Assembly: GCF_000758685.1 (NCBI RefSeq)
Contig: NZ_CP009286.1
Coordinates: 3,502,501-3,566,500 of the forward strand
Source of the DNA: Paenibacillus stellifer
GTDB taxonomy: Bacteria; Bacillota; Bacilli; Paenibacillales; Paenibacillaceae
Reading direction: 5' to 3'
DNA: 64,000 nt
Shown piece by piece: positions 52,780 through 62,550 of the stretch (position 1 is its first letter; every line of letters starts with the position of its first letter). A program made the position numbers and the translations under genes. The notes under the pieces are model-generated. The model saw only the letters and a program-made list of their open reading frames with translations. It was not told the origin of the DNA and made no database searches.

Positions 52780-54762
52780 CTACTCCTCGATTTCGGTGAA
52801 ATCGACGTTCTCCACGATCCAGCGCTTGCGCGGATCAACCTTGTCGCCCATCAGGGTAGACACGCGGCGCTCCGCCTTCGCGGCGTCTTCGATCTGCACC
52901 TGGAGCATCGTGCGCGTATCCGGATTCATGGTCGTCTCCCACAGCTGATCCGGGTTCATCTCGCCGAGACCCTTGTAGCGCTGAAGCTCGAAGTTCTTGC
53001 CGAACTCCTTCAGGTAATTCTGCAGCTGCTCATCCGTCCACGCGTATCGAACCGTCTCCAGCTTGCCTGATTTGCGCGTCAGCTTATACAGCGGCGGCTG
53101 GGCGATATAGACCCGGCCCGCGTCGATCAGCGGCTTCATATAACGGTAGAAGAAGGTCAGCAGCAGCACCTGAATGTGCGCGCCGTCGGTATCTGCGTCG
53201 GTCATGATGATGATCTTCGAATAATTGCTGTCATCCACTTCGAAATCCGAGCCGATTCCGGCTCCGATCGCCGAAATGATCGCCCGGTATTCGTCATTCT
53301 TGAGGATTTCGGGGAGCCGCGCCTTCTCCGGATTCATCGGCTTGCCCTTCAGAGGAAGAATTGCCTGTATCTTCGAATCCCGGCCCTGCTTGGCGGAACC
53401 GCCCGCAGAGTCGCCTTCCACGATGAAGAGCTCCGTACGCGAGAAGTCCTTCGACTGGGCCGGCGACAGCTTGCCGCCAAGATTCGTGCTCTCGCTGCGC
53501 TTCTTGCCGCTGCGAATTTCATCGCGCGCCTTGCGGGCCGCTTCCCGCGCCTTCGCGGCCTGAATCGATTTCTTCAGGAGGCTCTGCGCAACCTGGGGAT
53601 TCTCTTCCAGGAAGGTCTGCATGTTCTCCGAGACGACGAAATCGACCGCTCCGCGCGCCGACGCGCTGCCGAGCTGATCCTTCGTCTGACCGACGAATTC
53701 GACCTCGGACATCTTGATGCTGATGACCGCCATCATGCCTTCGCGAAGATCGCCACCGTCCAGGTTCTTGTCCTTCTCCTTCAGCAGGCCCGTGCGCCGC
53801 GCGTATTCGTTCATAATCCGCGTATAGGCCGTCTTGAAGCCCGTCTCATGCGTTCCCCCGCTGCGGGTCGGGATCGAGTTCACGAATGAGGCGATCGTCT
53901 CGGTGTAGCCGCCGTTATATTGAATCGCCACTTCCACTTCGATATCGTCCTTCTCGGCGCTGAAGTGGATGACGTCATGCAGGACGTCCTTGCCTTCATT
54001 CAGGAACCGGACGAACTCGCTGGCTCCGCCCTCGTAGTAGAACTCGTCCTGACGGCCGTTCCGGTCGTCCGTCAGCGTAATGCGCAGCCCCGAATTCAGG
54101 AATGCGATTTCCTGCAGCCGCTCCGCAAGTGTATCGTAATTCAGATTGATACCGCTCTGGAAGACGCGAATATCCGGCTTGAACGTAATCTTCGAGCCGG
54201 TTCGGTTCGTATTCCCCAGGATTTCAAGGCCCGTGACGGGTTCACCCACATGCTCCTTGCCGGCCTCGTCAACCCAATATTCAAACCGCTGGCGGTGAAT
54301 TTTGCCTTCGCGGTAGATTTCAACCTCGAGCCATTCCGACAGCGCGTTGGTAACGGATGCGCCAACGCCGTGCAGACCGCCGGATTTCTTGTATCCCGCT
54401 CCGCCGAACTTGCCGCCTGCGTGAAGCATGGTGAAGACGACCTGTGGTGTCGGGATGCCCATCTTATGCATACCGGTCGGAATCCCGCGGCCGTTGTCGG
54501 TCACGGTAATCGATCCGTCTTTGCGCATTACGATATCAATTTTGGAGCAAAACTTCGCCAAATGCTCATCCACGGCATTGTCGACGATTTCCCAGACCAG
54601 ATGATGCAGGCCCGAGGAGCTCGTGCTGCCGATATACATGCCGGGCCGTTTGCGAACCGCAACCAGACCCTCAAGCACCTGAATGTCGTCAGCATCGTAT
54701 CCAGTCCGGTCTGCTGCGCCGTTCTTTGTGACTTCAGCGAACATATCGACCTGTTCGAACAT
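52780..54762 (-). CDS. parE: DNA topoisomerase IV subunit B
   Basis: A 660-residue ATPase subunit of topoisomerase IV. The GHKL ATP site is HLVWEIVDNAVDEHLAKFCS and VTDNGRGIPTGMHKMG, with GLHGVGASVTNALSEWLEVE as the lid. TOPRIM residues are in ELFIVEGDSAGGSAKQGRDS and MTDADTDGAHIQVLLL. Length fits ParE of Bacillota (about 655). A GGGGG site precedes ATG 54762. Forms a heterotetramer with ParC encoded downstream. Confidence 0.95.
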   Translation of the reverse strand: MFEQVDMFAEVTKNGAADRTGYDADDIQVLEGLVAVRKRPGMYIGSTSSSGLHHLVWEIVDNAVDEHLAKFCSKIDIVMRKDGSITVTDNGRGIPTGMHKMGIPTPQVVFTMLHAGGKFGGAGYKKSGGLHGVGASVTNALSEWLEVEIYREGKIHRQRFEYWVDEAGKEHVGEPVTGLEILGNTNRTGSKITFKPDIRVFQSGINLNYDTLAERLQEIAFLNSGLRITLTDDRNGRQDEFYYEGGASEFVRFLNEGKDVLHDVIHFSAEKDDIEVEVAIQYNGGYTETIASFVNSIPTRSGGTHETGFKTAYTRIMNEYARRTGLLKEKDKNLDGGDLREGMMAVISIKMSEVEFVGQTKDQLGSASARGAVDFVVSENMQTFLEENPQVAQSLLKKSIQAAKAREAARKARDEIRSGKKRSESTNLGGKLSPAQSKDFSRTELFIVEGDSAGGSAKQGRDSKIQAILPLKGKPMNPEKARLPEILKNDEYRAIISAIGAGIGSDFEVDDSNYSKIIIMTDADTDGAHIQVLLLTFFYRYMKPLIDAGRVYIAQPPLYKLTRKSGKLETVRYAWTDEQLQNYLKEFGKNFELQRYKGLGEMNPDQLWETTMNPDTRTMLQVQIEDAAKAERRVSTLMGDKVDPRKRWIVENVDFTEIEE

Positions 54763-54825
54763 TCATGTTCCCCCTTCTCTTCTCTTATCCAATATGCAAA
54801 CAAATGTTTTGTTACTTTGTACATT

Positions 54826-55815
54826 CTAATTCAAAATATCCCTTTTCGTAAAGACGGCGAATGAAATGAATACCGATACGATGCCCCAGATCCCCAGGAC
54901 CGTCAGCGAAAACGGAAGATTCATCCCCTCGATCGGAGCCGGCGAACCCGCCAAATAATTGGTCAGACCCAGATTGACCATGAACAGATATTTGGCCGAT
55001 GTCCAGGCCGAGGCCATATTGGTCAGAATCGAACCCGCGATCAGCGCCGCCATCATCACGACGATGCTTGCCGCCGTGCTGCGGAACAGAACGGAGATCA
55101 TGAAGGCCAGCAGCGCCACAACGACGCTGACATACCAGATCAGCCCGCACTGCATCAGCATGTACTTCCACTGCGGTACCGAGTGAACAGCCGACATGTC
55201 GACCGTATCGCCATGCAATTGAAACCCGGTGAAGACCGGTACATTAAAGCCTCCGTAGCCGAACGCAAGCCCTGATATCAAGTAGCTTACGAGAAATGTG
55301 GACAAAATAATCAGCGAGACGAACATCAGCAGAGCCGCAAGCTTGCTGAACAGCACCTTCCACCTTCTCACCGGACGGGTCAGCAGCATCTTTATCGTTC
55401 CCGTCGTCCGCTCCCCGGATACGATGTCGGACGCGACGGCCATAATGAGCAGCGGAATGAACAGGGAGATGGAGTTATCCAGAAACTCCCGCGTGAATGT
55501 TACGCCGCTCGGCTCGTTCGGGTTCACATCATGATCAAGATAATACTGCATTTGCTGTATAAAAATTCGACGGTACGTCTTCCATTCCTCCGGGATGCGG
55601 CTTGAACTGAGCGAATTTTCATTGTCGGTAATTTGCTGCTGCAGCTCCAGTCTCCAGTCGGAGCTGAATTTCTCCCGGTTCCGTTCAGCGGACCGCATTT
55701 GGGCATAGGTGAACATCGGTACAAGAACGAGCAGAATCAGAAGAATGACGTAAAAACGTTTCTTCTTGATAATTTTCATGCATTCGTTCCTAATCAGCGG
55801 CAGCAGGCTAATCAA
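54826..55815 (-). CDS. ABC-2 type transporter permease
   Basis: A 329-residue membrane subunit with an N-terminal helix (RFYVILLILLVLVPMFTYAQ), a large outer loop (to about 105) and five further helices. The ASDIVSGERTTGTIKMLLTR segment is the hallmark of ABC-2/NatB-type exporters. A TTG start at 55815 is preferred because GGAGGG is eight bases ahead; the open frame begins at GTG 55824. It overlaps the ATPase gene by eight bases. Substrate unknown; such pairs often give resistance to peptides or antibiotics. Confidence 0.85.
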   Translation of the reverse strand: MISLLPLIRNECMKIIKKKRFYVILLILLVLVPMFTYAQMRSAERNREKFSSDWRLELQQQITDNENSLSSSRIPEEWKTYRRIFIQQMQYYLDHDVNPNEPSGVTFTREFLDNSISLFIPLLIMAVASDIVSGERTTGTIKMLLTRPVRRWKVLFSKLAALLMFVSLIILSTFLVSYLISGLAFGYGGFNVPVFTGFQLHGDTVDMSAVHSVPQWKYMLMQCGLIWYVSVVVALLAFMISVLFRSTAASIVVMMAALIAGSILTNMASAWTSAKYLFMVNLGLTNYLAGSPAPIEGMNLPFSLTVLGIWGIVSVFISFAVFTKRDILN

Positions 55816-56806
55816 TGGTCTCACCCTCCGTCAGTTTCAGGAATAGCTGTTCAAGGGTCGGATGTATGTTTTGCACAGCCCTAACCTCAATGCCCGCCGC
55901 TACAAGAGAGACGACGGTATCCGGCACCGCATCCTCGTCCATAACTGTGACGATGGTTCCGCTGCCCATATTGGCAATGACGCTGTCGTCAAGCGCCAGC
56001 TCGGTGGGGTCGGCGATGGTTACGCCAGGTCTTGAACGGAGCAGGGTGGCGCCTTCCTCGGAGGGATGCAGCTCCCACAGCACATACGGCGAATTGCGGG
56101 AGACCAGCTCTTGCACCCCACCGACAGCCAGAACGCGGCCTTTGCTGATGATGGCAACCCGGTCGCACAGCAGCTGGATTTCGCTGAGCAGATGGCTCGA
56201 TACGAAGACAGCCATGCCCTCGTCGGCCAGCTCGCGGATAAATTCCCGCAGCTCTTTAATCCCCTTAGGGTCCAGCCCGTTCGTCGGCTCGTCGAGAATG
56301 AGCAGGTGCGGCCGTCCGAGTAGCGCCTGTGCGATGCCGAGCCGCTGGCGCATGCCGAGCGAGTAGGTGCGAACCTTGTCGTGGATGCGCTGGTCCAGCC
56401 GGACCGTCGCCACGACTTCCTCGATGCGGGCCTCGTCCACGCCAGGCTGCATCCGGGCGAAATGCTGGAGATTCTCCCAGCCCGTCAAGTAGGAATACAC
56501 TTCGGGATTCTCTACGATGGAGCCGACATATTGAAGAGCCTTCTCCGGCTCTTTGTTGACGTTATGGCCGCAGACGGCGATCATGCCTTCGGTCGGCCGG
56601 ATCAAATCGACCAGCATACGGATGGTGGTCGTCTTCCCCGCGCCGTTCGGACCCAGGAAGCCGAAGATTTCGCCCTGCCGGACATCGAAGGTTACGTTGT
56701 CGATGATCCATTTTCGTCCGATTTTTTTGCGGACGCCCTGGACGGACAGCACGATATTCTCCTGGCTGTCTTCCTTGCCAACGTTCTCCTTGCTGATTGT
56801 GTTCAT
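55808..56806 (-). CDS. ABC transporter ATP-binding protein (ABC-2 exporter)
   Basis: A 332-residue ATPase. Walker A FGFLGPNGAGKTTTIRMLVD, Q-loop in SIVENPEVYSYLTGWENL, signature YSLGMRQRLGIAQALLGRPH, Walker B LLILDEPTNGLDPKG and the switch His in VFVSSHLLSEIQ are all intact. The C-terminal 80 residues are a regulatory extension typical of drug and antibiotic exporters. It overlaps the permease gene and follows the SGNH hydrolase start region by 18 bases on the same strand; AGGGAGAGGA precedes ATG 56806. Confidence 0.93.
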   Translation of the reverse strand: MNTISKENVGKEDSQENIVLSVQGVRKKIGRKWIIDNVTFDVRQGEIFGFLGPNGAGKTTTIRMLVDLIRPTEGMIAVCGHNVNKEPEKALQYVGSIVENPEVYSYLTGWENLQHFARMQPGVDEARIEEVVATVRLDQRIHDKVRTYSLGMRQRLGIAQALLGRPHLLILDEPTNGLDPKGIKELREFIRELADEGMAVFVSSHLLSEIQLLCDRVAIISKGRVLAVGGVQELVSRNSPYVLWELHPSEEGATLLRSRPGVTIADPTELALDDSVIANMGSGTIVTVMDEDAVPDTVVSLVAAGIEVRAVQNIHPTLEQLFLKLTEGETID

Positions 56807-56824
56807 GACTTCCTCTCCCTTCTG

Positions 56825-57829
56825 TCAGCGTACCGCCTGGACGATCCGGTCCGCCATACGCTGATAGCCGTCGCCGTTCGGGTGAAAATGATCGCTGGAC
56901 AAATACTTGTCCAGATGGCCGCCGAACAGGTCGAAAGTCGGGACCAGCGTCATATTGGGATGACGGTTAATGATGTCCATGGCAGCTGCGTTCCACACCG
57001 TAACCCCTTCGTTGCCGGGCTGCAGCATATCCTTGATGTCCCCGAACGGATTATACAAGCCGATATAGTAAATCTTCGCCTTCGGATTAATTGCCTCAAT
57101 CCCGTACAGCACCGCCTCCAACCGTTTGGACGCGGCGGGGATGTCTCCCATCATCTTCGCCGGGTCGAGGTCCTGCAAGACCTCGCTTGCGGATGTGCGG
57201 CCGGAAGCTGCAGCTCCGCCCTCGGCGGCCGTGTTGGAGCTGGCCGCATTTCCGCTGCCCGGCGCGGCGGAAGCGCTGCCGCCACTGGACGTGGTTCCGG
57301 CCGATCCCTGGCCTGCGGAACCGGAAGCCGCGCTGCCTAGCCCGGCAGATCCGTCAGCCCCCGCACCGCTGCCGGACGCTTCGTTCAGCATGCTCTGCGC
57401 GCCCTGAAACAAATCATTGCCGCCGATCGACACAAGGATAATATCGGCCTGTTCAAGAACATATTTCACGCCCTGCTCCTTCAGCTTCGCTTGCAAGCCG
57501 GAAGTCGTCAGCCCGTTGATGCCCAAATTGCCTACAAGCTCGGCCTCCGTCCCGCCGGAGGACAGTCCGGCAACGGCGCGGCACACAAAGCCTTCTCCTT
57601 TGTCGTCGCCCGTTCCCTTGGCCAGCGAGTCTCCGACCGCCGCGACCCGAAGCTTGCCCGAAGCCTCCGCGTTCGGAGCGGCCGAACTCTCGGGAAGAGT
57701 CCCGGACGACAAGGAACCTGCGGGGTAAATAACATCTCTAGCCGCATATATAAAGCCGAAAATGAGCATCAGCGTAGCGGCGATGGACAGAAAGGCGATG
57801 CCTCTCCACTGCCATTTGAAATCCTTCAA
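56825..57829 (-). CDS. SGNH/GDSL-type esterase with low-complexity insert
   Basis: A 334-residue secreted or membrane-anchored hydrolase. An N-terminal helix (GIAFLSIAATLMLIFGFIYA) is followed by the GDSL block AAVGDSLAKGTGDDKGE, block III SIGGNDLFQG and the catalytic DxxH in SSDHFHPNGDGYQRMADR. Between blocks III and V lies a Ser/Gly/Ala-rich stretch of about 60 residues, absent in ordinary members. TTG 57829 is chosen because GGAGG lies seven bases upstream; the frame is open to 57898. Likely acts on cell-envelope or lipid esters. Confidence 0.85.
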   Translation of the reverse strand: MKDFKWQWRGIAFLSIAATLMLIFGFIYAARDVIYPAGSLSSGTLPESSAAPNAEASGKLRVAAVGDSLAKGTGDDKGEGFVCRAVAGLSSGGTEAELVGNLGINGLTTSGLQAKLKEQGVKYVLEQADIILVSIGGNDLFQGAQSMLNEASGSGAGADGSAGLGSAASGSAGQGSAGTTSSGGSASAAPGSGNAASSNTAAEGGAAASGRTSASEVLQDLDPAKMMGDIPAASKRLEAVLYGIEAINPKAKIYYIGLYNPFGDIKDMLQPGNEGVTVWNAAAMDIINRHPNMTLVPTFDLFGGHLDKYLSSDHFHPNGDGYQRMADRIVQAVR

Positions 57830-58035
57830 GCCGATTCCTCCGTTTCTTCCACAAATTCTGCTGTATTTAAACATAATTCTTCTATGTACATTTTGCAAAT
57901 CCCCTCAACCAGCCCTGCTAGAGTGACGCGACTCATCAAGGATAAAGGTCTGACGGCGTACTTTAGACACCATGCGTTTACCGAGAAGTAGAAGGCCTAT
58001 TGTAAGCAACAACTTATAAGTCTTATATATTAAAA

Positions 58036-58073
58036 AAGCCGCCTCGGCCATCCGAAGATGTCCGAAGCGGCTT
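58036..58073 (-). terminator. Terminator of the CAP-domain protein gene
   Basis: Stem AAGCCGC-CTCGG / CCGAAG-CGGCTT with a T-tract on the minus strand (six A on the plus strand), 12 bases after the stop. Confidence 0.85.
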
Positions 58074-58085
58074 ATAGCCACAAGT

Positions 58086-58865
58086 TTAGTTGCCGGTAAA
58101 CTCCTGTACCCAATAGTTGTTGTCGAAGCCTACGCCGATCGAATCAAAGTTCTTGCTCAGGATGTTGGCCTTATGCCCGGCACTGTTCATCCAGGCAGTC
58201 ATCACTTCCTGCGGCGTCTTCTGGCCCATGGCGATATTCTCGCCTGCATAGCCGAAGTTGACACCGAAGGATTTCATCATATCAAACGGCGAACCGTAGG
58301 TCGGCGAGGTATGGGAGAAATAGTTGTTGCTCCGCATATCCGTCGCTTTGGCGGCAGCCACCTTGTTCAGGCTGTCCAGAGCCTTAAGAGGCGCAAGCCC
58401 CGCCTTGGCGCGTTCCGCGTTAACCAGCGATACGACTTCCTTCACATAAGCGGAGGAGTCGGAGGCAGCTGTTGTCGTTCCGGTGGACGGTGTTGTCGTT
58501 CCGGCAGACGGAGTTGTCGTTCCGGCAGACGGAGTGATTGCTCCAGCCGAAGGTTTAGTCTGGGAACCTGTGCCCGCCGATGCCCCTGTACTTCCGGCAG
58601 ATTCTGCCGATCCCGTTCCCGCGGATGTTCCTGCCGCCGGTTTGGCCGGGGATACAACGGTAACGGGTACGGTTGTTTTTACCGCGCCGGAGCCGTTCTG
58701 ATTGTAATATTCTTTCCAAAAATTAACGATCTGGTCGTACGTAATGGTTCCGTTATATGAGGTCTGCGCCGAAGCCGCATCTGCCTGCGAGGGCAAGGAT
58801 ATGCCGAGAGCCAGTACCGCCGCCACGCTTCCGCTGATTAATGCCTTGACCGTTTTGCTGTTCAT
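58086..58865 (-). CDS. Secreted CAP-domain (SCP/YkwD-like) protein
   Basis: A 259-residue exported protein. The signal peptide MNSKTVKALISGSVAAVLAL ends near QADA. A Ser/Thr/Gly/Pro linker with near-identical TPSAGTT repeats covers about residues 75-135. The CAP domain is C-terminal: SLVNAERAKAGLAPLKALDS, HTSPTYGSPFDMMKSFGVNF, GYAGENIAMGQKTPQEVMTA and WMNSAGHKANILSKNFDSIG, the full set of YkwD-type motifs. CAP proteins of Bacillota are secreted and of mostly unknown function. GGGAGA lies before ATG 58865; the frame is open to 58937. Confidence 0.92.
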   Translation of the reverse strand: MNSKTVKALISGSVAAVLALGISLPSQADAASAQTSYNGTITYDQIVNFWKEYYNQNGSGAVKTTVPVTVVSPAKPAAGTSAGTGSAESAGSTGASAGTGSQTKPSAGAITPSAGTTTPSAGTTTPSTGTTTAASDSSAYVKEVVSLVNAERAKAGLAPLKALDSLNKVAAAKATDMRSNNYFSHTSPTYGSPFDMMKSFGVNFGYAGENIAMGQKTPQEVMTAWMNSAGHKANILSKNFDSIGVGFDNNYWVQEFTGN

Positions 58866-59043
58866 TTTGCCATCTCCCTTTTCGTGATGTCTATCGAAGC
58901 CATGATGTTCGAGGCAATGATTACATTTTTGTAACATGTTCCTTGGTCATTGTAACATATTACGCATGCTGCGGGAGACGTTAATTTCTGCCAGGCTTGA
59001 AGAGGAGATTGCAGGCTTTATGCCTGAGATGAAGAGCTTAACG

Positions 59044-61023
59044 TCAGTGAAACGAGCGCCAGAATGCTCCATCGGTATTGATGAGACCCATGATTTGCGC
59101 GAACGGAATGCGGAAGGTCGGAAAGCCGGCCGCATAAGGAGCAATGTCATAGGGGTTAAAATACAGGTAGAGCGCATCAGCGTCCACAAAGAACGGCTGG
59201 TCCGGCGCAATCCCCTTGAAGGCGTCAGGAAATACGTACGAATACTGCGGGTCGGTCTTGATTTGACGGGCCACTATATCGCTCAGGGTTCCCGTATAAT
59301 CAACGGACGGCTTGAAGAGATCCTTCAGCTGATAAAATATGCCGCTGCGCAGATCGATCTTCGTGTAGATGCGCGTCGGCATCCCGTGCGCAGCACCAAA
59401 GGGGTAATTGTAGCCCTGCAGCTCCAGCTGCAGCAGGTTCTTCCGGAAGAACGAAACCGAGAAGTCGCCGGTGTAGCTGGAGGTACGCTCGCCGGCAGGC
59501 GTCCCTGAATCCGGCAGCGACAGCTCTTTCAGCCTCTTGTTCACGCTCTCCATGACGGCAGGATTGGCGATTCCTTTCACTACGGGATAATAGACGAGAT
59601 AATCAAAATTCGGTCTGAATTTGATTTCTTGAACGGCATACGGGGGACGAAGCGTGATAAGAGTATTCTCACTGCATACCAGCACTCCATCCCGGTTGTA
59701 ATAAGAAGTGCGCTGGTCTACATTCGCGCGGATGAGCCGGCCGCTGAAACTCAGGTTCCCTGTTCCGGGCACGACCGGCATACCCGGTGCGCGTCTGCCG
59801 GTCTTATCGATCATGTACGTTTCATGCTCGTCGTAGACGGAGGCGAACCCCTGGCTGTATCGGTCCACGCCTCGCAGGGGATGGGCATTCAATACCGCTC
59901 CCGTCTCCGCGTTGGCTATCGAAAATACAGTACCTCTGTACGTCTGGGCCGGATCAAGCGGCACGCCAAGCGCAATCACGTTCTCGCCCAGCTGCTCGAT
60001 CTGCTCATAGCCCGGCTGGACGATATACCGGCCGCTTGCATCAATCAGCCCGTATCCATTCTCGAAATTCTCGGCGGTATTGACTACCGCCCTTCCTTCG
60101 AAGAAAGGAAGCGCCGAAGTGAACTGGGGCGCGATCGCCGGACTGCCATCCTCCCGGATATAGCCGTAGCGCCCGTTCTCCGTCTCTTGATAAGGAAGCA
60201 GCCCATCCCCGGGAGTCCCTACATAGGGAAAATGGTACGTATGCAGGACCGTTCCTTCCGTGTCGATCAGGGCAAACTCATTATCCTGCAGTTTAACAAG
60301 CGCCCGGCAACCGCTGAATTCATTCGCGTCTTCATACACGGGAGAAATCGCCTCCCGGCCCTCCCGGTCCAAATAGCCGTATCTCGTTTTACCTTCCGTA
60401 ATCTGTCTGGAGAACAGGGCGCGCCCATCCTTCAAGCCGTTCAAATATTCATATCGCCGTCCGGTCAGCGGCTTGCCCTTCTCGTTGATCAACAGATAGC
60501 CCTTGCTGTCGCTCGCCGGCGCACTGCCCTCCGAGAAGTTCCCGATATAATTGAATGACGGCTTTACCGTCTCCCTTCCGGTGTGGTCGATCAATCCGGC
60601 CAGACCGTTTCGCTGGACGACGGCCAGGCCGTTCGGCTGAAACTCCTCCGCATATTCGTAATGCGGCTCAATAACCGTCCGTCCGTTGTCGGCGATATAC
60701 CCCCACAGCGTTCCTTCCGCGAGACGGAACGGAGCGGGATGCGGCATAGCCGCGCGCGGCTCGGCGAGTCCGCCTTCATGAAATGCCTGCGTTTCCTCAT
60801 CCGATAATCCAGATTCCGCAAACGGGCTGCCGCTGGTGATATCGATCCGGTACCAGCCCGGCTCCGCGGGCAGCAAGACGCAGGCTCCCTCTCCATTACG
60901 TTCATTCCATTCCGGCTGGGGAACGCTGACTGCCCAGCCCTGGCCATCCCACTTTCTCACCTCGGGAGCGGCAGGCTTCCTGCGTCCTCCCGGCCGAAGA
61001 TCATCCAAGCTGATTTTGAGCAT
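59044..61023 (-). CDS. WG-repeat and DUF3298 domain protein
   Basis: A 659-residue protein. Residues about 100-460 hold a row of WG (beta-leucine-rich-like) repeats such as GYIADNGRTVIEPHYEYAEE, LAGLIDHTGRETVKPSFNYI and YGYLDREGREAISPVYEDAN. The C-terminal 200 residues match the DUF3298/RsiV-type domain (GYNYPFGAAHGMPTRIYTKI, FFVDADALYLYFNPYDIAPY), which in relatives binds lysozyme or cell-wall substrates. No signal peptide or lipobox was seen, so its location is unclear. Start ATG 61023; single gene. Confidence 0.85.
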   Translation of the reverse strand: MLKISLDDLRPGGRRKPAAPEVRKWDGQGWAVSVPQPEWNERNGEGACVLLPAEPGWYRIDITSGSPFAESGLSDEETQAFHEGGLAEPRAAMPHPAPFRLAEGTLWGYIADNGRTVIEPHYEYAEEFQPNGLAVVQRNGLAGLIDHTGRETVKPSFNYIGNFSEGSAPASDSKGYLLINEKGKPLTGRRYEYLNGLKDGRALFSRQITEGKTRYGYLDREGREAISPVYEDANEFSGCRALVKLQDNEFALIDTEGTVLHTYHFPYVGTPGDGLLPYQETENGRYGYIREDGSPAIAPQFTSALPFFEGRAVVNTAENFENGYGLIDASGRYIVQPGYEQIEQLGENVIALGVPLDPAQTYRGTVFSIANAETGAVLNAHPLRGVDRYSQGFASVYDEHETYMIDKTGRRAPGMPVVPGTGNLSFSGRLIRANVDQRTSYYNRDGVLVCSENTLITLRPPYAVQEIKFRPNFDYLVYYPVVKGIANPAVMESVNKRLKELSLPDSGTPAGERTSSYTGDFSVSFFRKNLLQLELQGYNYPFGAAHGMPTRIYTKIDLRSGIFYQLKDLFKPSVDYTGTLSDIVARQIKTDPQYSYVFPDAFKGIAPDQPFFVDADALYLYFNPYDIAPYAAGFPTFRIPFAQIMGLINTDGAFWRSFH

Positions 61024-61310
61024 CCGGTTCTTCCTCCTGATTTCTTAAGGCATTTGCCTATAGAATATGAGAGAGGCGTGGGCTTGGTGAGGAAAGTTCA
61101 TCCAGGAGCCGAAAATGCCAAAAAACCGCTCCAAGGCAGCAGTCCTCGCTAAGGCGAAAGCGGCTTCGCTTGTATGCGATTACATTTTATTAGAATCCTC
61201 ATACGCGTTTAGGCTCCAGGGTTACTGTCAAGACTGGGAAAGCGTATGGGCTTATATTAGAATGAAATGGGGAAATCCCCAATCCATCCCTTACTCAAGG
61301 AGGAATAACA

Positions 61311-61730
61311 GTGGCCATCGAAACGTATATCAACTTTAACGGGAATTGCCGCGAGGCTGTGGAGTTCTATGCGGAAGTTTTCGGAGTGGACAAGCAGCCT
61401 GTCATGACGTTCGGTGACAACCCGCCGAATCCGAAGTTCACGCTTCCCGAGGAAGCCAAGGACCTTGTCATGCACACTTACCTGGATATCAAAGGCGGGC
61501 GGCTCATGTTCTCCGATGTCCTGCCGGGCTCTTCCTTTATCGAAGGCAATAATATCAGCCTGGTTGTGAACAGCAGCGATGTGGAGGAACTGAAATCCTT
61601 CTTCGCCAAGCTGAAGGAAGGCGGCACCATCATTATGGATATGCAGGAGACCTTCTGGAGCAAGTGTTACGGTATGGTGAATGACAAGTTCGGCATCGGC
61701 TGGCAGCTCAGTCATTACGATCCATCTTAA
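61311..61730 (+). CDS. VOC family (PhnB-like) protein
   Basis: A 139-residue glyoxalase/bleomycin-resistance fold protein of the PhnB-like group: ETYINFNGNCREAVEFYAEV at the N-terminus and DKFGIGWQLSHY at the C-terminus, with two betaalphabetabetabeta modules. The start is GTG 61311 with AAGGAGGA upstream. Its substrate is unknown; members often lack all metal ligands and may not be enzymes. Followed by a bidirectional terminator. Confidence 0.92.
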   Translation: MAIETYINFNGNCREAVEFYAEVFGVDKQPVMTFGDNPPNPKFTLPEEAKDLVMHTYLDIKGGRLMFSDVLPGSSFIEGNNISLVVNSSDVEELKSFFAKLKEGGTIIMDMQETFWSKCYGMVNDKFGIGWQLSHYDPS

Positions 61731-61763
61731 ATCCGGAACAATTTACGCCTTTTCAAAAAAATA

Positions 61764-61802
61764 CGGCGGTCCGCCTCCGGCTGTACCGGAAACGGACCGC
61801 CG
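61764..61802. terminator. Bidirectional terminator
   Basis: Stem CGGCGGTCCG / CGGACCGCCG with inner CTCCGG/CCGG, followed by CTTTT on the plus strand and a T-run on the minus strand; serves the VOC and NifX-like genes. Confidence 0.85.
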
Positions 61803-61863
61803 CTTTTGCCAGTTGGATAGCCACTGCGCGCTCAACTCCACAAGTTAAGTTATTGCCGCACGC

Positions 61864-62238
61864 TCACTCCGCCTGGCTTCGGTCCAGAAACGAGCGATTT
61901 CTGCGCTTGCTCTCGAAAGCGATCAGCTTGCCGAGAGCGTCCTCAACCGTTCCTCTGCTGGAATATACGGTAATGCCAAGGCTTTTGAGCGACTGCTGCG
62001 CTCCCTGGCCGATCTGCATCACAAGCACCCGGCTACAATCCTGGAGCAGATCAATCGTCCGTGCCAGCTCTCCGCCATGATGCTCTCCTTCTTCACGGTT
62101 CGTGACATTGTCCCGAACCTCCAGCAGACTCCAGGTCCCGGTGTCTTCCACCTCATAAATATAAAAACGCTCGCTTCTGCCAAAATGCTGGTCGACGACT
62201 TCCCCGTCGCTGCTTCCCACCGCCAGTTTGTAGGCCAT
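61864..62238 (-). CDS. NifX-like iron-molybdenum cofactor binding protein
   Basis: A 124-residue single-domain protein of the NifX/NifY/NifB-C family, which carries or stores nitrogenase cofactor precursors: MAYKLAVGSSDGEVVDQHFG then RSERFYIYEVED, the conserved DQHFG motif. ATG 62238 has AAAGGAGAA upstream; the frame is open to 62457. It lies 29 kb from nifB, whose C-terminal domain is homologous. Members also occur in non-diazotrophs, so a link to the nitrogenase-like locus is only a possibility. Confidence 0.88.
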   Translation of the reverse strand: MAYKLAVGSSDGEVVDQHFGRSERFYIYEVEDTGTWSLLEVRDNVTNREEGEHHGGELARTIDLLQDCSRVLVMQIGQGAQQSLKSLGITVYSSRGTVEDALGKLIAFESKRRNRSFLDRSQAE

Positions 62239-62550
62239 TCCTGTTCTCCTTTCGCTTGGAGCCCGCTTCGCCAGGAGCTTCCAATTTACCGCGCGACATC
62301 TAATCTCGTGCATGTTAGCGAAAATTCTAGCATGAAGATTAAGGGACGGGCAATGACAAAAGACCCTATAGCAAAAGACCCCATAACAAAGGAGCACCCG
62401 TACCCCATTCAGCGGGCCAAATAGAAACAGCAAATTGTGAATGAACAGACCCGCCAAATCTCAAGGCTGCCCGTTTCAAGAACCTCTGTTCGGGTTACAT
62501 ATCATTATTGTGCAAATACGCGGCGTTATCGTGGCAATTGAATAAAAAAA

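Noticed and set aside
61115..61339. 74-codon frame MPKNRSKAAVLAKAKAAS...
   Set aside because: It overlaps the VOC gene start and its ribosome binding site, has no site of its own, and the protein has no known pattern.
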